A stretch of 64,000 nt of DNA from Ulota crispa (Eukaryota > Streptophyta > Bryopsida > Orthotrichales > Orthotrichaceae), in assembly GCA_963920765.1 (NCBI GenBank), contig OY987245.1, positions 20,662,727 through 20,726,726 of the forward strand, written 5' to 3'. This document shows, one piece after another, positions 35,883-51,464 of this stretch. The notes under the pieces were generated by a model. The model saw nothing but the letters and a program-made list of their open reading frames with translations. It did no database searches and was not told where the DNA came from. Each line of letters begins with the position of its first letter. Position 1 is the first letter of the stretch. Position numbers and translations under genes: made by a program.

Positions 35883-36062
35883 CTCCCTCCGTCACGCAAA
35901 AGTCGGTCTATTGAAATCTGTTTTGTATATCAATTTCATTGACCATACTGTAAAATGCAGTTGCAAGTCAAAATTGGGCCCAAGTTAGTCTCTACAACCT
36001 TACTCAAAACTTCTGAAAAAACATGAGATTCCAATGGGCCACTTTTTGAAAGACGATGGGAG
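35883..36062. mobile_element. Stowaway MITE (180 bp)
   Basis: TA-CTCCCTCCGTCACGCAAAAG at the left and the inverted CTCCCATCGTCTTTCAAAAAG at the right, with TA on both sides. Length, ends and TA target are canonical for Stowaway (Tc1/mariner) MITEs. Confidence 0.9.
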
Positions 36063-36107
36063 TAACTTACACCACAAAGCCAGGCAGTTGTCAAAAGTGT
36101 TAACTTA

Positions 36108-36420
36108 AGGTAGGAGCACCCATAAGCGTCAAACTAAGGGTTTTCAACATGATGAGTATCAACAAACAGCTAGCAAATTAAAGGATCCCATTATAAGCAA
36201 AAAAAAATTGAGTTTGCACTTTCAAATGTATTATTTGGATATTGTGAGAATAAGTTGTGAATTTTTAAAGAGCAAACTGCCATTGCACCGATAACCACTT
36301 TCAAGATTTCATATTCACATGTTGTACATCCTTGTAATTACATCTATTCATTCCATAAATTTTCCAAGATTTCAGAGGTGGCGATTATGGGGACAATGAC
36401 GCTTATGGGTGTTCCTACCT
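36108..36420. mobile_element. 'TA-AGGTAGGA' MITE (313 bp)
   Basis: The left end AGGTAGGAGCACCCATAAGC is inverted at the right with one mismatch, and TA stands on both sides. Interior is AT-rich without coding capacity. Probably a mariner-type MITE related to 32,119-33,107. Confidence 0.85.
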
Positions 36421-36451
36421 TACATGACATTTGTATCAGACCTTAGCAAAT

Positions 36452-36507
36452 TTGAAAGCATGTGAGATTTAAGCTACTTTGAAAGCATGTGAGATTTAAG
36501 CTACTTC
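36452..36507. repeat. 28 bp tandem duplication
   Basis: The phrase tgaaagcatgtgagatttaa followed by gctact occurs twice head to tail. Confidence 0.8.
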
Positions 36508-37652
36508 ACAGGTTGCATCAGCTTTTACAAGTTTATTTTGCAGTGGGACAGCAGGAAAACTTAGCATTTATTAACCATCAAGTCACAAAAATAAATTTTA
36601 TTCACTAGCCAGCTACCTGAGATTCCTAAAGCTGACATTATCAGGAGTCTTCTGAATTACTACTTGACCAGGACTCAATTCATTGACCTTTTCAGAGATC
36701 GGCTATTACCTTTGTGCAAGAAGATTAAAATGTGCTGAAGACTTGACAGTATAGCATAAGACACCGCATAAGAAAAATCTTGCCTCAGGTCAGCCACATG
36801 CCGGTACTGGCTTTCAGAAATTACTTATCTGCGATTGTTGCTCCCATATTCCAATTTCAGAGAAAGAAACAAACAAAGAGCTGTTACAACATTACAGCAG
36901 TAGATTTGACGACAGAAATACTCTGAAACTTGAACAGAAAATAATTAGTTCATAAATCAGAGAATGCAACAGAGATTGTGTAGAATTCACACCTCTGAGC
37001 AACTCAGTGTTTGGAAGATCTGGCACAAATGAAGTTGCAACTCAAATCTAGATACTTCGTAGAGAGCTTATTCCTTGGATCCTAAAAAATAGGCTATCTA
37101 TGGCACACCTGGATTTGAGTTATAAATCAACACTTTGCGCACATATAGCTGTCATTAGGTACACAATCAGACTTGGGTACACTTACCTTAGTCAGCTACT
37201 TTCAGCTCATTACTTAGTACTTCACTTTGGGCCATGTGACATGACTTGGTCCCAACTTTGAAAAGGACATAAGAATGCATTCCAAAGCACCTATCCTTGT
37301 TGATGTTGGAAGTAGCACCCCCTACTGGTCAGGTATGGGGGCGTTGGTGACAATGGGGGCTTCCACCTTAGTTGCAGCAGAGATATGTGGTCAAACTCCA
37401 CAAAGTACCAGACCCAAGGGCTGGCAATCAATAATCCAGATGCTTCGTCGACAATTTACTTCCACATTGAGCTAAAGATTCTTCAAAATAGGCTTAAGAT
37501 GATCCCACTCCCTCATTGGCTCACGAATTCATCATAGGCCTTGTTAATAGTCCTAAATTTCTATATGAAGCTCAGGAGGGAACAACCCGAAAAAAAAGTT
37601 AAAACAGCTATTCCAGGTTCACTTTGTAACGTTGCAAATGCAAACCTCGGCA
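36508..37652 (-). other. Presumed 3' flank of the NFKBIL1-like gene
   Basis: Repeat-poor, with more balanced composition than the MITE-rich DNA to its left, directly downstream of the stop codon at 37,653. It probably holds the 3' UTR. The plus open frame 37,275-37,475 has no motif and is not supported. Confidence 0.4.
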
Positions 37653-40600
37653 TTATGACGCTGTAGTGTTGGTGCGTTGTTCGCTAGCCAGAGCGTTTAG
37701 CAACTGACTGACCGTCTTCACACCCAAAAGGATAGCATCTCTGTCCAATCTCGAAAGTCGGATGCCAAACGTCTGAATGAATTTGTCAGGGTGCCTGCTT
37801 GCAAAACAAAAGAGGTCATTCAAGCTTTCAATTTATCCAATACAAAAAAATGATTTCTACTTGCCCCTAAAGGATGTTGCTGTTTACGGACTCCCGTGTT
37901 GTATACGGATAGGGTATTTGGATAGGACATGAATTCCATTAAAGTTGTAAATTTCAAGCCAAAGTCATACACATACTACTAGTCATCTAGGATTTTTTGA
38001 TAATTTTTTGGCATTTGTCATGAAGTTGGTTTTTCAAGTACTAAATGGTTCTCATACAAGATAGTCCAGATCTTGCACAAAATAAATTCCCATTACTAGT
38101 AGGAAGGGCGAAGCCGAAGACTAACCACCGAAGTCTCTCTTGTTGGATAAGACCGTGCAGGTCATCGCCTGACGTATGAAGAAGGCTGAGCAGAAGATCC
38201 TCGCCGTCTGTTTCAACAACCCCACAAAAGGTTACTCCGATTTGCATTTTACGGTCTTCATTTGGAGAACTCGATGTACACCATCTGTACTTGATAGAAT
38301 TTTTAAAAGGCATACATAGTACAACGCGTTTTCGAAAATTCTAAAAAAATCGATAAAACCAGTTGAGGCACACCGTCTCTTTGCTAACTAGTTCTTTTTA
38401 TGATACAGTTGGAACCAAGTATATCATTTTCCGATAAAGGTAAATCCGAAGCTTCGGAAACGTGTATCATCGATTATAGAATAAACATACATATATATAT
38501 ATATATCCATATTTAAGCAGGAATGACGCGAACATTGACAAAGCAATAGGGATGATAGAGTACACTGACTGTCCAGACAAGCACTCGTAAGTCAGCAACG
38601 TGTGATGCAACATAGAACATGCCTACAGAGCAGAACTGGCGAATTGCGCAGCAAGAAATGTACCTTCGATCGCCAATCTTCTTATTAACGGCCAAGGAAC
38701 ATCCCGAAAGTTGATGTCCTCGTCTCCACCATCAAATGTTGATGAAGTAGTACCAGAATCATTATTCCCATACTTCTGTAGAAAGTTACTCCATGCACCT
38801 TGGTATGCTTCCCACTTCTGCCAGACTTCTGTTATCGAACCGGTGCCATGCTCACCTACATTAACTTTTCGCTCAAAATCACTCTCCTGAAACAGAAGTA
38901 TCAAACGTGACTGACTGCGAAGAGCATTTATCTGTGCCAATCTTTTTTCTTCTTCAATCTTGCCCACGAGCTTCCTGAGTCCTGCTTGGAAGTCAAAGAT
39001 ATCAGTTACTATTCAAAGTGGACTCAGTCAAATTGGACAAGAGGTTTATTGAAAAGCCTCTAGAAACCATGTTACAAGACATGCCTAGAATATTTGCGTA
39101 TGTCTCAAGTATGCCTAAAGCCTCACTCGTTTGCAACTTGTTATACAGTAACTGGTAAAGGCAAATTGCAAAGACCATCATTTGAAATACCGTACAATTT
39201 TAATTCTAAGAACTGCAACAGAACTAGGAAGTGAACAGTGGCAAATTTAAGCTGGCACCACTAATGGCACCAACGGCTTTAAATAGCTTCACCTGCTATC
39301 AAAAAGTGGAGAAAATACTCACCAAGAGACACAGGTGTTTGATCATACTCATTGAGAGCATAAACATCAGGTTTGTAGAGTTGCAGAAGAGCTGCTACTT
39401 CTGCATGTTGCCCTGAAAAAAATCATACCGATATCAGAGATGATGGAGTTGAGTACCTGTTACTAAAATTTCGTAAAGTGCAGAATTGTCATATTGACTA
39501 CATAACTGAAAAAATCATTTAAAAGAGCATGAACAGATTAAAAGGAAATGCATAGATCACCACCTGCATAATTCAAGCTTAAAAAACTAAAAATTAAATA
39601 AGTGCGACATAGTTGTAAGAATGCTAAGATTCAACCGCATGCGCGGTAAGTCCTTCACACTAACCTGTACATGCAAAGTGCAGAGGCGTGTTGCCAGAGT
39701 TGGTCTTCCTATTGATGCGCTTCCCATCACCAGCTCCTGCACCCAAAAGTGCCCTCACCACCTACTTCTTATCAAAATCACTCCACCTTGTTGGTCAAGG
39801 AAAACTTCCAACGTTGACGGAAACTCCAAATATCATGAAAGGAGGCTTTTGTATCAAAACAAAAAGATTACTAACAATCACACATTGAAACAATCTTCAT
39901 TATCTGACTATATAAACTCATACTCAGAAATAGGATAAGTCCTGGCCTAACTCAATAACTCAGGTCAACAGGAAGAACAAAGAGGAAAAACGTCGTTATG
40001 GCAGTGCCTTGATCTGGTTATATGAATGACTCGAAACTTAAGAGAACAGCTATAGGAACGGTATGTACATGAACATGACCGTAAAGCGACGCCCAGTGAA
40101 GAGCAGAATAGCCTGAATCGTCTTTGCAGGTAACACGTACACCCTGCTTGACCAATTCAGCAATCTGTTCAATACTTCCCAGTCGTGCAGCTTCAAGAAG
40201 TGACTTCTCACGTTCATCCTGGTCAACGGAAAAAACGATGTCATAATCATCATCAAGCTACCATTTCTTCGAATAATCACGAATGGAAAACACATATTAC
40301 AAACTTGCAATCTCTTCTTCGAACAAGCAACAGAAAGCCACAATGTCTCACACCAGGTCATGCATACCAAAAACATCCAGAAGTAGAACGAAGAGACAAT
40401 TCATTGATCAGCTCGCAGAAAAACACCTAAATCTATAGCAATAAATAAAGGGAAAATTTCATGGATACCCCTGAAGTTTGCAATATTTGCATAGATACCC
40501 CTGCTTTTTCAGAAATTACACAAATACCCTTGGACCAAAATTTTCAGGCATTTGCTTTCTTGTGCATGCCACTTTTCTTCTTCCTTTATGCACATGTTGC

Positions 40601-41398
40601 TTCTTTTTTGATTCGTTACATTCCCTTCTTCAACATTGGTCATGAAAGAAGTAGAAGCACAACAAATAAACGCCTGAAAATTTTGGTCCAAGGGTTTTTG
40701 TGTAATTTCTGAAAAAGCAGGGATATTTATGTAAATATTACAAACTTCAGGGGTATGCATGAAATTTTCCCATAAATAATCACCTGTTCAAAAGGTTCTC
40801 CAAGTAGATTCTCTGTATCAACGTCACGTCTCCGCTTCTTCCCTTTTCTTCGATCCTTTCTCTCCTTCAATTGCTTCCTTTCCTCTTTAGCTGTTAGAGT
40901 ACCTACATCGCATTAGATACACCAAAGGTAAGGAATCGGTCAATGCCACTTCACTTTGCAGGGGAAGAAATTTATCATTAAAGTTCAACACGACACAAAA
41001 ATTGTCCAAAATTTGTAAAATCACACAGCGTCCAGTGTAACAGTATTTTAACAAAACTGTTATTTCGTTAATGATCTAGAAACTCTGCGGTAGTCTCTCA
41101 ATAAATCATTGATAATTGTCGACATCGAAAACTCGGCATACAGAGCTTCCGCCTCAAATTTTATTAGTAATTTAGACCGAGCCTCGGAGTTGTACAAGAT
41201 TCTGAATAAACAACACGTGATTCAGAGGAAACAAGAGAAAACAAGAGTCGCACCGTCTACAGCGGAATCCGGAGTTGCCAAGCGACGCAAGAACGTCCAA
41301 GCCTTGAGCAACCTCTGCCTCCTCTCCAGCGCCGTGCCGTGCGGGTTTTCAAGCGCCGCACGCATCAGTTGCAGCGCCTCGTTTGCTTGCGATGTCAT
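37653..41398 (-). CDS. NFKBIL1-like ankyrin-repeat protein
   Basis: Eight exons, assembled by eye: 41,398-41,254; 40,902-40,784; 40,218-40,069; 39,761-39,665; 39,412-39,323; 38,981-38,664; 38,168-38,126; 37,794-37,653. All introns are GT-AG and the phases agree, giving 367 residues. Order: basic KER/KKRRR segment (residues about 55-73, possible nuclear signal); ankyrin repeats (about 89-200, with SALHWASLYGH, VVRALLGAGA and TPLHFACTGQHAEVAALL); a helical region with a W-x-K-W-E-x-Y segment; DVPWP (294-298); and a C-terminal RWHPDKF (320-326) followed by a V-x-x-V-S-Q-L-L-N-A-L tail. Ankyrins, a D-(I/V)-PWP motif and an RWHPD(K/R)F..SQ.LN tail are the layout of the NF-kappa-B inhibitor-like protein 1 family, whose members act in the nucleus, with a reported link to RNA processing; a role in this plant is inference. 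An out-of-frame upstream reading frame overlaps the start. Introns hold a hAT-like MITE and a dispersed repeat. Confidence 0.82.
37865..38050. repeat. Dispersed repeat in the last intron of the NFKBIL1-like gene
   Basis: Matches 25,430-25,620 in order and orientation (gtgttgtatac, gggtattt, catgaattcc, catacacatactac, ctaggattttttg, tttttcaagtact). It begins after CCCCTAAAGGA at 37,866, which resembles the TTAA-element terminus. The intron still keeps its splice sites. Confidence 0.6.
38487..38507. repeat. AT microsatellite
   Basis: About ten AT units in the intron between exons 6 and 7 of the NFKBIL1-like gene. Confidence 0.85.
40449..40771. mobile_element. hAT-like foldback MITE, copy 2 (323 bp), intronic
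   Basis: Flanked by an exact 8 bp duplication ATAAATAA (40,441-40,448 and 40,772-40,779). Ends AGGGAAAATTTCATGGATAC and the inverted GGGAAAATTTCATGCATACC; the arms pair over more than 100 bases. The duplication length points to hAT. It lies in the second intron of the NFKBIL1-like gene, 12 bases downstream of an exon donor. Two similar open frames on opposite strands (40,461-40,712; 40,509-40,760) arise from the palindrome. Confidence 0.85.
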
Positions 41399-41453
41399 TG
41401 ACAATCGTTCTAAGTTCTTCCTCCGTCAGCGTCTTGAAAGCCTTTGGCTTCAT
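41349..41453 (-). other. Upstream reading frame overlapping the NFKBIL1-like start
   Basis: The ATG at 41,453 opens a 34-codon frame (MKPKAFKTLTEEELRTIVND...) that ends at 41,349, out of frame with the CDS and overlapping its first 50 bases. Its first 23 codons look like genuine protein (TEEELRTIVNDIA). Either it is a regulatory uORF, or the true N terminus continues into the ankyrin protein through a frameshift, in this genome or in the assembly. Confidence 0.5.
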
Positions 41454-41687
41454 GCGCCATCACCGAATTTAAGAAGTGCTGAATATGAAAGCAATTGCAG
41501 AAGATTGGCTCCGATTGTTTCGTAGTCTTGCTTGAAACTCTAACAAAGTGAACTGGCTTTGTATGTGTACTCGCAGAATGAAGCTCATTTCTGGCTATCA
41601 CCATCGCCAGTCGTCCAAAGTACCTGCAGTCGTGATTTTAGGGTTTCCGGAGACAATTCGAGGATGGCGCTTTATTGTATCCTTTTA

Positions 41688-42114
41688 GGAAAAATGAGCT
41701 CAAGAGAGAAGGCCCTCAAGGGAGGTGGCTAGAGGGGTCAAAAGTATTTATACGTAATGTTTTTTAAATCAAAAGAAATTAATGTCCTATGCTTGCTCAC
41801 AACTTATAACATAATATTTCATGATATTTTCTATTTACAATATTATATTCTTCTTGTTTGATGAGTGTCCTTGTATTATTGGGAACTCTAATTGCGATTT
41901 ATTCTTCTGTCCCACTAGAGGTCCTTGCATTAGTGATTGTCACGTTATAATATTGCTTTGCATCATTAAATCCTTTTATCATGTAGCATGGTACATTTAA
42001 GTACTTCACACAAGGTAGAGACCCTTGTGTAGGTACCTTACCTATGTTTCTCCTACCTTAATAAATATGGTAGTGTGTCAAGATTGGGGGACCTTCTCTT
42101 GAGCTCATTTTTCC
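41688..42114. mobile_element. MITE in the promoter region of the NFKBIL1-like gene (427 bp)
   Basis: GGAAAAATGAGCTCAAGAGA at the left is inverted at the right (TCTCTTGAGCTCATTTTTCC), a 20 bp perfect repeat. It starts 290 bases upstream of the gene's ATG. No clear target duplication, so superfamily unknown. Confidence 0.75.
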
Positions 42115-42485
42115 TCTAATGTGTCTTTGCACACTACACCTCAAATGGGATGTTTTTGGTACTATGAAAAAGTGCAAAGGGGTGTGCATTTTCAAAAACT
42201 CTTTAATTTCAAACTCTTTAACTTCAAGATATTGAAATTGATAAATTTTTGTGATTAAATCACATAGAAATATTAAGATATAAAAAAACCAAAATTCAAA
42301 AAAAAAAAATTAAGGTGTTTGGCATTGATTTGAGTTTTCTAGTTGTGGCAAGTAAACAACCTACAGTTAGAAGATTATGAAAGCAAAACAAAAATGAAAA
42401 GGTAAAATTTAGATATTAAAGTATGATTATAAAAATATCAACTTGAACCATCATTTTTATTTCAACTTGAACTTGTTAACTTTCT

Positions 42486-43385
42486 TTAACCCCTAAAGGA
42501 CCAAAGTCCCCTCGGGGGACTTTTAGAATTTTGGGTAGGCTCGTGTGACCTCAATTTTTTACATAATTTTTTGAAACTTTTTATAAGAGTGTAGGAAGGT
42601 GTAAGGTTTGTGAAATGCAAAAAAATCATGTGATTATGTCACACGGTTCAAAAGTTATGGGCCTAAAAGCAGTTTGAGGGGCAACTTGGGCAAGTAAAAA
42701 AATATTGACTTTGGGAGGGGGGGGGCAAGGAGGGGTTGCCACATGTTGCTCTAGTGGTCCCCGTTACTTTGTCATTGCCCCTTTTCATTTCCAATTAGGA
42801 GGTCGGATTGGGCTTTATGAGCTTCTAAATTTTCGAGATTTTAAGTTCTTTAACTTTTTTTTTTTTTTTTTTGAAGTACATGTTAATTTTCAAATATACC
42901 GTTTGGATTTTTCATATCTAAAAACTTGTGGTGGGAAACTTCACTCAAAAATGTCATAGTGTATTTGCAAAACTTGTCATATAGTGGTATTGTGATATTT
43001 TTTAGGATGTGTTCTATGTTTTTGATTGCCTTGAAAATTGGTGTACAAAGGTTTAACTTGATTACTTATAAGACAAAATTACAAATTCAAGGTCTGTGGT
43101 GCAAAAAAAATCAGCATATGGCGGTCAAAGCCATCTGAAATTTTTGGGCACTATGGAAAAAAAAAAAAATTTCTCTTCAAATGCTTATAACTTTCAATCT
43201 GTACAGTCAAATGTCACGAAATTTTTACCACTTCTTTTTCTAAAGTGCATTACAAGATCCAATGGTTAGATTTTCAAGAAAAGCATTTTGTTGGAATTTT
43301 TGATGGGAATTTTTGATGAACGCAGCAATAGGGGCAGTTTTGAGTGGTTTTTGGCAGAAAATGGCCTTGGTAGTTTAGGGGTTAA
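42486..43385. mobile_element. TTAA element family B, copy (900 bp)
   Basis: TTAA-CCCCTAAAGGACC at the left with a GTCCCC..GGGGGAC palindrome directly inside, and TAGTTTAGGGG-TTAA at the right. Interior phrases (gatttttcaagaaaagc, tttttgaaacttttt, tttgagtggtttttgg) echo the other family B copies. Open frames 42,705-42,959 and 42,926-43,138 are not supported as genes. Confidence 0.75.
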
Positions 43386-45293
43386 ACTTGATGAATGAAC
43401 TTTTCACAGCTTGATATCCTTCATTAAACGAAACAAGGAAACCGAGTTCATAATTTGGTTTCACTAAAATATAGATTAAGACAAAGGGGTTATGCACTCA
43501 TAGAGTTCTTTTGAAGGTTTTGAAGCTTGATCATATTTGCAAATAATTGGGACAAAGGTTTTGTTTATACTGAGGAATTTAGGTACCGATCAACAAATTT
43601 TCCTATCTAATTCTTCCAACATGTCTTCTTCAGTTATGAGTGTAAAGTTATGTGGAGCAAATAGCATGCCAAATTGAATTGCAACAACTTTAGCCACTTG
43701 TAGCAAGTGGACAAAGTCTTGATTACTTCATAGTGAGTTCATACATGCCATCACAAAAATTGAGTCAATGCAAACGGTGGATTTTGGATTTTAACTTTTA
43801 AAGGAAATTTACTTTTTGTTCTTTTGAGGTTGTGTATTTACTTCACGCTCTACAATTTAAATGTTTAATTTTTTTAAATCTTAATCCTTTACGCATACCA
43901 CTGTCAATTTTTTCTTGAATCAATCAATCAAATAGATTAATTTGTTTCAGTCATTGTAAACTCATTCCCATAGAAATCAACGGCAAAAGCATATCAGCAG
44001 TACCTTCTGACATAAGATCGCAAACAAGTCATGAGATAGACAGCACAAAACTCTAAGTCAATAAGAAGCAACTCATACAAGCTTTTACTCCACTTTCCAC
44101 GGACCAATGTACATCAATATCACTACTACATGCTCTACGCATCTAACCATTTCATAATCACTAACAGCCACAAACCTTTTAGGCCTCTGCAGCAATCCAG
44201 ATACCTTTGTCATGGAAGGCTATAAATTAGTAGTCTTCTCAAGCACGTTCTGAACATTGACAGGTGACAACGGGCAAAGCTAATCAGAAGCTGTGAAAGC
44301 CGACTACTGTAGGGCTGAGGGGATAGGAAACCAAATAGTGTTAACCCTGGGGCACCAAGGAACACACAGCCACTGGAGCCAATAGTCTGAACTGTACACC
44401 CATGAGCTTGTAAATAAGCATGGACCTGGTCTTCATAACAAACACACGGCCCCTAGATCACAAATGGCAGCAGATACATAGGCCAGTAGAGCTGCCATGG
44501 TTCCCAAACCAGATAACATAAATCCAGCATCAGCCAATGCGCTCACTCTTTTGACGTTCGATAAGAACTAGGATTTCTTCCGGAGTTTCCAGCATATAAA
44601 TCTCGACCCTGCACAACCGCCAGGCTGCCCAGACGTAAGCCATGCTCACATGTTCCAAGCAACATAAAAAGGTTCAATATCATTGATCACCAAAGAATGT
44701 GTGTCATCAAACCAACACACTCGCAACACTCCAAGCAACAGCACTCCTCAAACTTACCACAAAGTTTCTACATATTCTATATGCTAAGGCTCTGCTAGAT
44801 TTAACATATGACCTTTATCTTCCAGAGCAGAAAGCGAGTTAAAACAAAGCCCCCATGCTTGAAGTTTTCAAAAAACAGAAAAAATACAGGAAGGACAAAA
44901 AAAACTCTTAAATATCGAACGGTTCACGATGTAATACATCATCTAGGCTGGCAGAAGGTTGGTGGCTACGAGGGATTTGAAGCAACTTAAGAATGGGTGC
45001 TGGCAAACAGCGTGAACCAACGGTTCTCCATAAACCAAGTACGACAAACGGGGACAAACTATGGATATCAAAAAGGAAGAGAAAGATATCTCATCGATAT
45101 GACGTAAAGCCACTTCATCCTGAAAATGAAATGCCTTTCAACACAAATGTAGGGAGATATTTCTAGTCTGCCTTCAATGAGGGGCTATATTGCCAGACAA
45201 AGAAAAAACTCGCCTATATGACAAAGGCTTAAAACAGGGGTTTGGTTTAGGAGACAGGTAGCCAACCCTGCTCTCCAACCACAAACCTGGGGC
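43386..45293 (-). other. 3' flank of the casein kinase gene and intergenic DNA
   Basis: AT-rich to about 43,900, then a balanced, repeat-poor stretch to the stop codon at 45,294 that probably includes the 3' UTR of the kinase gene. The plus open frame 44,808-44,990 has no motif. Confidence 0.4.
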
Positions 45294-50068
<4,775 letters not shown>

Positions 50069-50940
50069 CGAAGAAGACGACGCCGTTGTTTCTTTCTTTC
50101 TTTATTCTGTACAGAGACCTTCGGCGACGAGTCACATGCTGCGGCTAGACTAGAAACGACACACTCCGAATCTCATCCAGCACCTGCCTTATCTCAATCA
50201 CCAGCCTCCACTACAAACCATGCCCGTTCCCGTCGTGCTTGTCCAAACGTCAGGGTCAAACCCTAACACACCGACCGACCCTAGCTCCCGCAGAGCAAGC
50301 CCTTCGAGACCATACGGCGCTCTGCTACAAAGTTATGAGCTAAATCCAACACCGCAAGCTGCTTCCCGCAATCGACGCTCTGAGTCCTCCAAACCCTCTC
50401 ACGCAACGCATTCTCCCAATCTCGTCTCTCCACCAAATTCGATAAAATTTGTTCTCCAGCTTCCGCCCGCACTTGGCCGGTAATCCGCTACCTTCGTCCC
50501 GTCCGAACACTACGCTCCGCGGGTGCAAGCGCTCTGGATGTGTGTATCCCGCACCCTGGCTATGGAGAAAAGCTAGGGTTCCAGAAATGCTCAGGAACAA
50601 TGAAGTATGAACAACAAACACAAACATTCCCGGCTAACTGCAAGTTTCGTTCGATAATCAATGAGATTGAGATCTTCCCGTAACCTAGATCCGTCACTTT
50701 CTTTCCACGAAGAACTGAGATGTGCTGTCCTGTTTTGGTAGATTCGGGAAAGATGTCGAGTTAAGTCGAGTTTAATTCAGGTATGTCTTTTCAGAGCGTC
50801 CAGGGAATGAAACAAAAAGTGGGCGGCAGCTTTTTAATTTATCTTCTTCATAAACGATGAAAATAAAAGATTTGGTAAAGCGACACTTCAAATTGTCATA
50901 TTGTTAGAGCATCATCAACCCAACATGGTGGATGGAACTA
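50069..50940 (-). promoter_or_regulatory. Presumed 5' UTR and promoter of the casein kinase gene
   Basis: GC-rich flank directly upstream of the kinase ATG, with a (GAAA)n/(CTTT)n tract at about 50,090-50,104. Open frames on both strands (50,220-50,483 plus; 50,340-50,627 minus) overlap each other; neither carries a motif, so I read this as leader and promoter. Confidence 0.45.
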
Positions 50941-50943
50941 TAA

Positions 50944-51461
50944 GGGCCGCTTTACATCAGGAGTCAAAGTCATGAAAACTTGGAGTCATTTTGGCCAATG
51001 TTTCAAGTCAAATGACCTCAAGAACAGCCCCAAGTGTTCATTAGAATATGAATATAGTGGGGATTAACTCTCTTGTGTGGAAAGGCTTTGAGGCTAAATA
51101 GTTGAGGTCACTAGAGAAAATTTTGAAATCTTGAGGAGGAAAGGGGTAAAAAAAGAAACTAAGGATAATTATTGATGTTTTTACTCCATCCTACAATGTT
51201 GAGTATCTCAAAAGAAATTTTTTCACTGATAACAATAGCCCTGGGGCCAAAAATTAGCTTCAAAATTTTAGGAGACCCAATTTATGGATTTGGGACTGTG
51301 TCAAATCTTGTCTATTAAATAAGAAAATATGTTTTGAAAAATTAGCCATGATTCCTAGTGTAAAGGCCCTGAGGCCGCTTTAAAAATAAGAACCAATCAA
51401 ATCCTAGTATTAGGCGTGTCAGAGGTTGGAAATTAGCCTTGAGTTGTAATGTAAAGCGGCC
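50944..51461. mobile_element. Tourist-like MITE upstream of the kinase gene (518 bp)
   Basis: TAA on both sides (50,941-50,943; 51,462-51,464). Ends GGGCCGCTTTACATCAGG and the inverted GGCCGCTTTACATTACAA. It lies 0.9 kb upstream of the kinase start. Related by its ends to the 34,700 and 27,037 elements. Confidence 0.8.
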
Positions 51462-51464
51462 TAA

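Noticed and set aside
40461..40760. Two open frames on opposite strands with nearly the same peptide start (DTPEVCNI / HTPEVCNI)
   Set aside because: They result from the palindromic arms of a foldback MITE and do not indicate duplicated genes.
50220..50627. Overlapping GC-rich open frames upstream of the casein kinase gene
   Set aside because: Open on both strands because of base composition; position fits leader and promoter of the kinase gene.
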